DNA from: CAZFBR01 sp035353495 [NCBI: uncultured bacterium]
GTDB lineage: Bacteria; DAOPZR01
DNA length: 9,033 nucleotides
Direction: 5' to 3'
NCBI GenBank assembly: GCA_964517215.1
Contig: CAZFBR010000140.1
Coordinates: 1 to 9,033, forward strand
In this document: piece after piece, positions 1 through 7,200 of the stretch
Layout of the letters: each line of letters begins with the position of its first letter
How positions within the stretch are numbered: the first letter of the stretch is position 1
The notes under the pieces: generated by a model
Told to the model about the DNA's origin: nothing
Seen by the model: the letters and a program-made list of their open reading frames with translations, nothing else
Databases searched by the model: none
Translations under genes and position numbers: made by a program

Positions 1-1392
1 TTCTCGGCGGCGCAGGCGGCGATGGGGACGATCAGGGACGAGGAACTGGCGGTTCCGCCGGCGGACGCGGCATGGGCGAAGGTGGCGCCGCAGCTCGCGG
101 CGCAGCCGAAGAGCTGGTGGCGGGTGCAGACCCCGAAGATCGCGGCGGTGCTGGTGCTGGCGCTCGGTATGGGAATCTATGCGGGGACCCAGACGGGGTG
201 GCGGAAGGCGTCGTCCCCGGCATCGGACAGCGCAGACAATAGCGCACTGGTCCTGTGCGAGGCGGCGGCCAGCAGCGAAGAGACCGATAACAACAAGGCA
301 GCGCTGTCACAGTGCATCTACTCCGCGGGCAGCAGTCGGGCGGAAATGACGGTGGCGTCGGCGTCGCCGCGTGACGCACGCCCCGGCCGCGACTACTATG
401 AAGCACGCTCGCGGCAGTTCGAAGCGGAACAGGCGAAACGTGCGGCCGAGCAACCGAGCAGCACAACGGCCGAGGCCGAGGGCGAACTGCTGCTGAGCCG
501 GGGTGGAGCGGCGGACCGGCGGACAGCGGCGTCCCCGGCGGCACCCGCTGCGGAGCACGCACCCCGGGCGCAGCACCGTGCGGCTCCGGGCAACAGGGAA
601 ACGCCCCGGCATTACTACAATCAGGGCGTGATTGAATCGTATCCGGGTGGTGACACGGGGAGCGGTGATGTGGTGCAGCTGCCGCTGCCAACGACGCCAA
701 CGGACGAGCTGGTCCCGCTGCCGCAGCAGCGCCTCGAGTACGCGGCGAACGTGACGATGCAGGTCGACGATGCGCGGGCGGCGCACAAGCAGGTGACGGG
801 GCTGGTGGCAGAGGCGGGCGGACAGCTGATCAGTTCGCGGGTGCTGCAGAACGACGACGGGGAAGCGGCGGCGACGCTGCGGGTGCGGGTGCCGTCGGCG
901 AAATTCGACGGATTTGTCAGCGACCTGCATGAACTGGGCGAGGTCATTACTGAGGACATCAGCGCGGAGGATCGCACGCGGCAGGTACAGGCAGTCGAAC
1001 AGCGGGTGCAGGCGAACGAGCAGCATACCACCAGCGTGAAGCGCGAACTGGCGCAGGCGCAGGACGACGAATACCGGGCGCAGCGGCTGCAGCGGCAGCT
1101 GACGCAGCTGCAGGGCGAGCGCGAGCAGCTGCAGCAGGCGCAGCAGGAGATCACGCGCAAGGTCGATTTCGCCACCATCGCCATTGTGCTGCGCGAAAGT
1201 GACGGGCGGCCGGAGACCGATGGTGTGACCAGCGGGTTCGGTGGTGAACTGCGCCTGGCCCTGACGCGGGCGCTGAACTCGAGCAGCGAGGGGTTCGGGG
1301 TGATCATCATGGGCGCCGGCTATCTGCTGCCGTGGCTGTTGCTGGCGGCAGTGATCTGGTGGGCGGTGAAGAAGCAGCGGCAATCGTGGTAG
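1..1392 (+). CDS. DUF4349 domain membrane protein with anti-sigma-like layout, 5'-truncated by the window edge
   Basis: The frame is open from base 1. The first ATG, at 22, has no Shine-Dalgarno sequence before it, so the true start probably lies upstream. Numbering from that ATG, residues 1-35 look like the segment just before the membrane in anti-sigma factors (a PPADAAWAKV stretch). Residues 38-55 form a transmembrane helix. Residues 60-235 are a low-complexity Ala/Ser/Arg/Glu/Pro-rich linker. Residues 238-392 match the DUF4349 pattern: RLEYAANVTMQVDD, then GGQLISSRV and LRVRVPSAKFD, then a long Gln/Glu/Arg-rich coiled coil (about 318-378) and VDFATIAIVL. Residues 425-448 form a second transmembrane helix, followed by a short basic tail. 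The expected topology is both ends cytoplasmic with the DUF4349 domain outside the membrane. The function of DUF4349 is not established; an envelope-stress or anti-sigma role is inferred from layout only. The gene ends in TAG just before a strong terminator. Confidence 0.85.
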   Translation, partial: FSAAQAAMGTIRDEELAVPPADAAWAKVAPQLAAQPKSWWRVQTPKIAAVLVLALGMGIYAGTQTGWRKASSPASDSADNSALVLCEAAASSEETDNNKAALSQCIYSAGSSRAEMTVASASPRDARPGRDYYEARSRQFEAEQAKRAAEQPSSTTAEAEGELLLSRGGAADRRTAASPAAPAAEHAPRAQHRAAPGNRETPRHYYNQGVIESYPGGDTGSGDVVQLPLPTTPTDELVPLPQQRLEYAANVTMQVDDARAAHKQVTGLVAEAGGQLISSRVLQNDDGEAAATLRVRVPSAKFDGFVSDLHELGEVITEDISAEDRTRQVQAVEQRVQANEQHTTSVKRELAQAQDDEYRAQRLQRQLTQLQGEREQLQQAQQEITRKVDFATIAIVLRESDGRPETDGVTSGFGGELRLALTRALNSSSEGFGVIIMGAGYLLPWLLLAAVIWWAVKKQRQSW

Positions 1393-1426
1393 CCGGACAG
1401 CACTGAAACGGAGCACCGTATTTGCA

Positions 1427-1454
1427 GGCCGGGGCGGCAACGCCCCGGCCTTTT
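1427..1454 (+). terminator. Rho-independent terminator
   Basis: A perfect 10-bp GC-only stem (GGCCGGGGCG at 1427-1436, CGCCCCGGCC at 1441-1450) closes a GCAA tetraloop of the GNRA class and is followed by TTTT. A1426 and T1451 can add an eleventh pair. It lies 35 bases after the DUF4349 stop codon and separates that gene from the next unit. The U-tract is short, but the stem is very stable. Confidence 0.9.
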
Positions 1455-1469
1455 GTCGCCGGCTGCAGT

Positions 1470-1498
1470 TTGACGCGCGGTGACGGGTGTAGTACCAT
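1470..1498 (+). promoter_or_regulatory. Predicted sigma-70-type promoter of the small-protein/phosphotransferase/glycosyltransferase unit
   Basis: TTGACG at 1470-1475 (5 of 6 consensus), a 17-base spacer, and TACCAT at 1493-1498 (4 of 6 matches to TATAAT). It sits just after the terminator and about 60 bases before the first start codon, where a promoter is expected. The assignment is from motif and position only. Confidence 0.6.
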
Positions 1499-1501
1499 AC
1501 A

Positions 1502-1520
1502 CTGCTGTTAGCGACGGCAG
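1502..1520 (+). other. Small possible hairpin in the 5' leader
   Basis: CTGCTG (1502-1507) can pair with CGGCAG (1515-1520), with one G-U pair, around a 7-base loop. It lies at or just after the predicted transcription start. It is short, and nothing links it to regulation, so it is a weak observation. Confidence 0.2.
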
Positions 1521-1548
1521 CCGTGGCGGTTGACGGTGATCGCTGTCC

Positions 1549-1554
1549 AAGGAG
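1549..1554 (+). promoter_or_regulatory. Ribosome binding site AAGGAG fixing the start of the 50-residue protein
   Basis: AAGGAG is 5 bases upstream of the ATG at 1560. This spacing favours ATG 1560 over the in-frame TTG at 1530, which would add ten residues and place the site inside the coding region. Confidence 0.8.
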
Positions 1555-1559
1555 AACGC

Positions 1560-1712
1560 ATGGCACGGGTCAATTACGGCGGCGACAAACGCAGGAAAGA
1601 ACTGCAGCGGCTGGCGAAGCAGGAAGAGAAGCGGCAGCGCAAGCTGGAGCGCAAGCAGGCGCGCGCCCGCGGCGAATCGGCGCCGCCCGAGGATGGGGAC
1701 GCCGAGGCATAG
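1560..1712 (+). CDS. Small highly basic conserved-type protein (50 aa), function unknown
   Basis: A 50-residue protein beginning MARVNYGGDKRRKELQRLAK. It is almost entirely one charged amphipathic helix rich in Lys, Arg, Glu and Gln (residues 9-42), with an acidic disordered tail (PPEDGDAEA). There is no signal peptide or membrane segment. The N-terminal (A/P)RVNYG followed by a KRxKEL...EEKRQRKLE pattern resembles short uncharacterised proteins recalled from several Gram-negative groups; this comparison is from memory. A perfectly spaced AAGGAG and an upstream promoter support real translation. It is the first gene of the unit, with 33 bases between its TAG and the next ATG. The basic helix could bind nucleic acid or ribosomes, but nothing in the sequence proves that. 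Confidence 0.75.
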   Translation: MARVNYGGDKRRKELQRLAKQEEKRQRKLERKQARARGESAPPEDGDAEA

Positions 1713-1745
1713 CCGGCATCGGCGGCGGCGCGGCGGGAACAGGCC

Positions 1746-2795
1746 ATGAGCACGAACCAGGCGGCGGAACTGTCGTACCGGGAGCTGTACGCGCGGTATA
1801 CCACGAAGCCGGATCTGTGGGAACGCCGGTTTTACTACTTTTTTTCCATTCGCCTGCTGAAGCGCGTCGCGCGCACGGGGATCATGCCCGACGACATCAC
1901 GGCAGTATCGTTGGTCAGCGGCATTATTGCCGCCATGCTGCTGTTCCCGAATCTCGGTTACTGGATCAACCTGCTTGGGGTGCTGGTGCTCAATTTCTCC
2001 AATGTATGCGACGCGCTTGACGGGCAGCTGGCGCGCTGCCGCAGCCAGTATTCGCCGCTCGGCTGGCTGTGGGATGTGCTGGTGGACCAGGCGAAAATAC
2101 TGGTTATCACGCTGGCGATCATCCTGGTCCCGCGCGGCAGCGGCGACAACCTGCTGCTGATGACCCTCGGCTGGCTGTTCCTGGTCACCCTGGCGATCAA
2201 GCATTTCTTCCATTATTTTCTCGAACACAACGGCCCCGCCAAACTGTGGAATTTCCATCCTGAAAGCGAGGAACTGGAAAAGGCGGAACTGCTGTACGGG
2301 ATATGCACGAAGATCGACGAGAGCATGCTCAAGGCCAAACTCGGCTTTCTCACGGTGGGCGAGTTTTATCTGCTGATCTCGCTGGGGGTCATCATCCAGC
2401 TGCCGGAACTGGCGCTGGCGATCCTGATCCTGTATGCCGCAGCGGGGCTGATTTTCAACATCGTCTTCTGGGCGGCGCGGATCGCCTGCCTGCAGCCGCG
2501 ATTGTCGCATCTGCGCCAGCAGGGTGCGTCATTCTACATCTTCGGGGCGGGTGCCGCGGGCAAGTCGCTGCTCTTCCGGCTCCGGCGCGAGGGGCTTGAC
2601 GCCAAACTGTTTATCGACAATGACCTGACGCTCTCGGGGCGGACGAAGGAAGGGGTGGCGATTATCCACCCGTCTGAGCTCAAGCCGGAACTGCCGCCCG
2701 ACCGGGTTGTCCTGATCGCCTCGCTTGCCCGCTATGAAATTCGCGACCAGCTGCTGGCACAGGGCTTTCCCGCAGCCAATCTTATCCTCGTCTGA
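1746..2795 (+). CDS. CDP-alcohol phosphotransferase fused to a C-terminal Rossmann-like domain
   Basis: Residues 1-260 are an integral membrane CDP-alcohol phosphatidyltransferase domain. The signature Dx2DGx2ARx8Gx3Dx3D is complete: D89, D92, G93, A96, R97, G106, D110, D114. In this family these Asp residues bind the divalent metal and the CDP-alcohol, and the enzyme moves a phospho-alcohol between CMP and an alcohol acceptor. About six hydrophobic segments are visible (roughly 51-70, 74-86, 116-129, 135-151, 204-219, 222-246). Residues 262-349 form a soluble Rossmann-like domain with a glycine loop FGAGAAG (266-272), then FIDND at 289-293 and a later IIHPSEL. This resembles the nucleotide-binding halves found in PglD-type and CapD-type sugar enzymes. 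At 349 aa it is longer than the single-domain family because of this fusion. The start at 1746 has only a weak GGGA upstream. The stop TGA overlaps the next gene's ATG. The family is secure; the substrate is unknown (phosphatidylinositol-like, glycerol or sugar-polyol products are all possible). Confidence 0.9.
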   Translation: MSTNQAAELSYRELYARYTTKPDLWERRFYYFFSIRLLKRVARTGIMPDDITAVSLVSGIIAAMLLFPNLGYWINLLGVLVLNFSNVCDALDGQLARCRSQYSPLGWLWDVLVDQAKILVITLAIILVPRGSGDNLLLMTLGWLFLVTLAIKHFFHYFLEHNGPAKLWNFHPESEELEKAELLYGICTKIDESMLKAKLGFLTVGEFYLLISLGVIIQLPELALAILILYAAAGLIFNIVFWAARIACLQPRLSHLRQQGASFYIFGAGAAGKSLLFRLRREGLDAKLFIDNDLTLSGRTKEGVAIIHPSELKPELPPDRVVLIASLARYEIRDQLLAQGFPAANLILV

Positions 2796-4120
2796 TGCCG
2801 CGCATTGCGGTGGTCATCTGCCACCATAACCGGCCGGGTGTGCTCGGTCCGCTGCTTGATTCGCTTCGGGCCCAGACGGCTGCCGGCGAGCTGGCAATCT
2901 TCCTGGTCGACAACGGCAGCACCGACGGCAGCGCGGCGGAGGCGGTTGCGTACCCCGAAGTCACGGTGCTGGCGACCGGGGCGAACCGCGGCGGTACCGG
3001 CGGCTTTAACTTTGGCCTGGCGGAGGTACAGCGCCGCGGAGGGTGGGACGCGGTGCTGCTGCTCGACAATGATGTGACGCTGGCGCCCGGGGCGGTGGCG
3101 GCCATGCAGGAGGTGCTCGACACGCGGCCGCGCGCGGGGATGGTCACGGGAACGGTGTACTTCGCGCATGAACGCGAGCTGATCCAGGAAACGGGCGCGC
3201 TGCTCATCCCGGCGACGGGGGACCTGCTGCCGCGGTTCCATCGCCGCTACGACGACGGCTCGTACGTCGATACGGTGGCCGTGGATTACGCCGGCGCCTG
3301 CCTGCTGATGGTGCGCGGTGCGACCCTGGCGCAGATCGGCTTGATGGACGATTCATATTTCCTCTATTGGGACGATATCGACTGGTGCTGTCGCGCGCGT
3401 GCGGCGGGTTGGGACGTCATCGCCGCGCCGGCGGCGAAGTGCTGGCATCGGGGCGGCCTGAACGTCCGACGCACGACGGGGTACCATTACTACAAGCTGC
3501 GCAACCGGCTCCGCTTCTGGAAACGCTGGGCGACGGCGGAGGAATGGCCGGGCATTGTGGCGGCGATCGGCCGCGAAGTCGCGACCATGCGTGCGGTGGC
3601 CGCGTGGCAGCAGCGTCCGGCGCTGGCGGCGACCCTGCTTGACGCTTTGCGTGATGCTGCCGGCGGGGTCACCGGCATGGCGCCGGCGGGCAGGATCCGC
3701 GAGCTTGCCCCCGGTCCCGGCCGACCGGCATTGTCCGGACCGGTTGCGGTTTTTGATTGGGACGCCGACGAAGAAATTCGTTACCAGACGCTGTTCCGGG
3801 TGACGGAGCTGTTGCGCCAGTGGCTGCCGGACGCGGCAATCAACCTGGTTGCCGTGCAACCGCCTGAGTATGAACTCTACCTGCTGCTGCGCCAGCGCAA
3901 TATCACGGTCACCATGAGCGGCGAAGTGGCGGCCAACACGATCATTGCGCCATGCGAGCATGCCTGGCTGCAGCGGGACAATCCCTGCGCCGCAGCCCTG
4001 CCGCCCGAATTGGTGTGGTGGTGCGACCGGCACAGCAATGTCGTTTCCGGCAGCCAACCATGCATAACGGCTGATGGTGACAGTGAATTGGCAGGAGTGC
4101 TCGCCCAACTGCGTCATTAG
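2795..4120 (+). CDS. Family 2 glycosyltransferase with unassigned C-terminal extension
   Basis: A GT-A fold glycosyltransferase (441 aa). Residues 3-12 (RIAVVICHHN) begin the first strand. VDNGSTDGS (38-46) is the nucleotide-binding segment. NRGGTGGFNFG (64-74) is typical of rhamnosyl/galactofuranosyl-type GT2 enzymes. DND (91-93) is the metal-binding DxD. DDIDWCCR (193-200) supplies the probable catalytic acidic residues, and WHRGG (217-221) is the usual downstream His motif. No membrane segment is apparent, so it probably acts on lipid-linked acceptors at the inner leaflet. Residues about 315-441 (from GPVAVFDWDADEE) do not look like GT2 sequence and contain several Trp and Cys residues (PCEHAW, VWWCDRH); I do not recognise this part. 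The ATG shares its A with the preceding TGA (TGATG), which indicates translational coupling to the phosphotransferase and a shared pathway. Sugar donor and acceptor are unknown. Confidence 0.9.
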   Translation: MPRIAVVICHHNRPGVLGPLLDSLRAQTAAGELAIFLVDNGSTDGSAAEAVAYPEVTVLATGANRGGTGGFNFGLAEVQRRGGWDAVLLLDNDVTLAPGAVAAMQEVLDTRPRAGMVTGTVYFAHERELIQETGALLIPATGDLLPRFHRRYDDGSYVDTVAVDYAGACLLMVRGATLAQIGLMDDSYFLYWDDIDWCCRARAAGWDVIAAPAAKCWHRGGLNVRRTTGYHYYKLRNRLRFWKRWATAEEWPGIVAAIGREVATMRAVAAWQQRPALAATLLDALRDAAGGVTGMAPAGRIRELAPGPGRPALSGPVAVFDWDADEEIRYQTLFRVTELLRQWLPDAAINLVAVQPPEYELYLLLRQRNITVTMSGEVAANTIIAPCEHAWLQRDNPCAAALPPELVWWCDRHSNVVSGSQPCITADGDSELAGVLAQLRH

Positions 4121-4204
4121 CAACGAGTTAGTTCTCACAATGAACGTTTTAGACGATTTGTCATTACCTCTTGCGGTACTACCGATAGTGTCAAAAAGAA
4201 TACA

Positions 4205-4233
4205 TTGACCCCATCGATCCGATGTGGTATAAA
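4205..4233 (+). promoter_or_regulatory. Strong predicted sigma-70 promoter of the giant beta-helix protein
   Basis: TTGACC (4205-4210, 5 of 6 consensus), a 17-base spacer, and TATAAA (4228-4233, 5 of 6 consensus), preceded by an A-rich tract. It lies 27 bases before the start codon, so a transcript would begin about 20 bases before the ATG with a short leader carrying only the ribosome binding site. The near-consensus boxes suggest high, possibly constitutive, expression. Confidence 0.8.
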
Positions 4234-4246
4234 TACGTTGGTATCC

Positions 4247-4254
4247 AGGAGGGG
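4247..4254 (+). promoter_or_regulatory. Strong ribosome binding site AGGAGGGG
   Basis: AGGAGG (4247-4252) is a full anti-Shine-Dalgarno match, 8 bases before ATG 4261. A second in-frame ATG at 4267 would be 14 bases away, so 4261 is the preferred start. Confidence 0.85.
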
Positions 4255-4260
4255 TGACGT

Positions 4261-7200
4261 ATGCATATGCGAGTGCTTTTTTTTGTATCGTTATTCATCG
4301 TATTGACGGCGGCGCTGTCGGTCTCGGCGGCGACGTGGTACGTGAATGACGATGCCACCGGCAACGATGTATTCACCGGGGTGGCGGGTAATGATGTCAA
4401 TTCGGGCACGGATACTGCCTCGCCCAAACGGAATATCTCCACCGTGGTCGCGCTGGCGAGCGCCAACGACACAATCTATATCGACAACGGATTCTATCAG
4501 GACACCCCCATTGTTATCACCGTGAGCAACCTGACGATTATCGGCGCTGATTCACGGTACACCACCGTTGACTGTGCTGTCGCGGATTCCAATGCGTTTA
4601 TCGCGGTCGGGCAGTCGAATCTGGCAATCCGCAATCTCGGCATTACGGGCTCGTACAACGGCATTGACTTCAGCAACGTCGATTACTCGGAGATCAGCGG
4701 CGACAGCATCAGCGGCAATTCCTATACGGGGATTTATTTCTACAACTACTCGTCGTACAACCGCATTGTCGGGAACAATTTGGCGTACAACAACGGTAAT
4801 GCCGGCGTGTTCATCAATTACGGCGACAACAACCTGATTGCCGACAATTATTTCGCCTTTCAGAACACCACAAACGGAGCCATTAAACTGGCGTATACCG
4901 CCGGCGATTCGGTGATCAATAACCGCTGCGACACCAGCGCAACGGCCATCGACCTGCTGGGCGCGGACGCCGCATATGTGGGCGGTAACATCGTCGTCTT
5001 CGCCACGACGGGCATCAGCGTCACCACCGGCGGGGACAGTAATGTGGTGACGGGCAACACCATCAGCCAGGGAACCGGCAATGCCATCAACTGCAACAGC
5101 AACGACAACCTGTTTGCCGACAACAGCATCAGCGGATTCCAGAACGGCGTCGCGAATTACGGCCAGCGCAATGTGTTTCGCAGCAACCGGATCGGCGGCT
5201 GCACTGATTACGGCATCCTGCTGAGCAGCGCATCCAACGGTGTGCTTATCGGCAACCGTGTGGTCAATTGCCAGGACGCCGGCCTGTATCTGTCCGGCTC
5301 GAGCGGCAATCTGATCACCGGCAACGATTTCGACTCGAACGCCACCACCCAGATATCGGTGGCGAGCTGCAGCGACACGCTGGTCAAGAACAACATTTTG
5401 GCGCCCCCGCTCTATCCGACCGGCGGCATCAGCATCACCGCCGGTGTCTTGCATGCCGTACAGAACTGGTGGGGGAGTGTTGACTCGGCAGCGGTGAATG
5501 CGCAGGTTACCGGCGCCGGGAGCGGCGGGGTAACTTACGAACCGTGGCGGCTGAATATGATCGACACGACCCCCGGTGCGGATACTGTGGCGCCTGAACC
5601 GCCGTCGGTTGTTACCTGCACGCCTGGTGTGGGGACAATAATCGTCGGGTGGACGCCGTCGCTGTTCAATGAAGACGGCAGCTTTCACGGCGGCAGCGGA
5701 GTCGCCGGTTACCGCATTTACCGGACCTTTGCCTTCGACAGTTGGATTGTGGTAGCCAATGTCGGTGCCGGAGTCACGGCCTACGCGGATACCGGGCTCG
5801 GTACCGGCGTGACCGCCTATTATCAGGTTTTCGCGTATGACAGCCATACGCCGCATTACAACGTCGGATGGTGTGACACCATGGCTTCGGCGACGACCTT
5901 CGGAGGCATGGCGTCGGTGACCATGCAGTTCATGAACGCAACTTATGTGCTGGCAGTTGACAGTTATGCGGTGGGCGATACCGCCTATCTGCAGGTGGAA
6001 GCCGCCGACGCCAACGAGGATACCGCCGCGACCGATAGTATGACCCTGCGGGTGGTGAACGTCACTTCCGGGGATTCCGACTGGGTGACGCTGTTTGAAA
6101 CCGCAGTCAGCAGCGGCGCATTTCGCGGCACCTTTCTGCTGGTTGCCGGCGACAGCGTGAGCGGCAACCTGCAACTGGGCGTTACCGCCGGCGAAGTTGT
6201 GCGTGCCGATACCGGAGAAATCGGGACGGTCATCGATACGGTGACCGTGGTCGCGGCACCCCCGAACACGGCCGGACCGAATGCTTGGTACGTCAATGAC
6301 ACCGCGACGGCGGGCGATCTGTTTTGCACGGTGGCGGGCAATGCCGGGTACAATGGTTTGTCGCCGACCAGTCCGTGCAGTTCGCTGGCCACCGTGCTGG
6401 GTCAGGTGACGACTGGCGACACGGTCTATATCGACGCCGGCACCTACAGCGGCAACTGGACCATAACTGATGTTGTCGGGATCGTCCTGCAGGGTGCCGA
6501 CTCGTCTGCGACCGTGCTGCAGGTGAGCGGCGCGGCTGACGGGCTGACCCTAACCGGCTGTACCGGGTGCGTTATTGCCGACCTGCGGGTGACCGGTGCG
6601 CCGTCCGGGTACAGCGGCATTGTGCTGAACGGATCGCCGCAGGCAACGCTGCAGAACGCGACGGTGTCTGGCAACGATATGGCTGGAATACGTCTGTATA
6701 ACTATTCGTTGTCGGCGAGTATCAGCAATTGTGCTGTCGACAGCAACAGCAGCTACGGCATTTATATCGAAAGTAGCTCTGAGGTGATGGTCTACGGCAC
6801 GGCCATCCGCAGCAACGTAAACGGCGTCTATGGGGTCAGCAGCTCACTGCTCACCGTCGAAGACTGCCTGATCGACAGCAGTATCGCATACGGTGTCTAT
6901 CTACCGACGGGGTGTGACAGTGCGATGCTGGCGGGCAACCGCATCACCAGGAACGGTTCGACCGGAGTGTACGGTGTGCCATATGCCTTGCTGACGGATA
7001 ATGTCGTTACCGGCAACGTCAGCGGAATCGTGGCGGACATTGGCGCGCAGTTGCGGGGCAACTTGGTGGCCGCTAATTCCGCGTACGGACTGTCAGTGAC
7101 CGGGATGTACGTCCAAGCCTCGCTCAATGAATTTGGCGGAAACGGGACGGCGGCAGTGGGCTTGCAGGGGGGCGCTACCAACAGCAATGTGCACCACAAC

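Larger units (their letters stand above)
4121..4260 (+). other. AT-richer intergenic region between the glycosyltransferase and the giant secreted protein
   Basis: These 140 bases contain no credible gene. They are visibly AT-richer than the flanking genes and hold the promoter and ribosome binding site annotated separately. No clear terminator for the upstream unit was found: only a 4-bp GTTC/GAAC inverted repeat is visible near 4131-4145. An A-rich tract (CAAAAAGAATA, about 4192-4202) directly upstream of the -35 box could act as an UP element. Confidence 0.6.

Noticed and set aside
1530-1558. A second TTGACG (1530-1535) as another -35 box
   Set aside because: The bases 17 positions downstream (AGAACG) do not resemble a -10 element.
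1530-1559. TTG start at 1530 adding ten residues to the small protein
   Set aside because: The AAGGAG at 1549-1554 would lie within the coding region; it is ideally spaced for ATG 1560.
1523-2020. A 165-codon + strand frame overlapping the small protein and the phosphotransferase
   Set aside because: It overlaps two genes with better start signals and known motifs. Its sequence is Arg/Ala/Gly-rich and motif-free.
1320-2510. A 396-codon open frame on the minus strand
   Set aside because: It crosses the terminator, the promoter and two well-supported + strand genes. Its composition (Arg/Gln/Pro-rich) is that of an antisense frame.
4131-4160. GTTC/GAAC inverted repeat followed by GTTTTAG as a terminator for the glycosyltransferase unit
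   Set aside because: The stem is only 4 bp with a 7-base loop, too weak to call.
4552-6174. A 540-codon open frame on the minus strand
   Set aside because: It lies wholly opposite the giant beta-helix gene. The translation is low-complexity Ala/Val/Arg/His text without recognisable motifs, as expected from the complement of a GC-rich coding frame.
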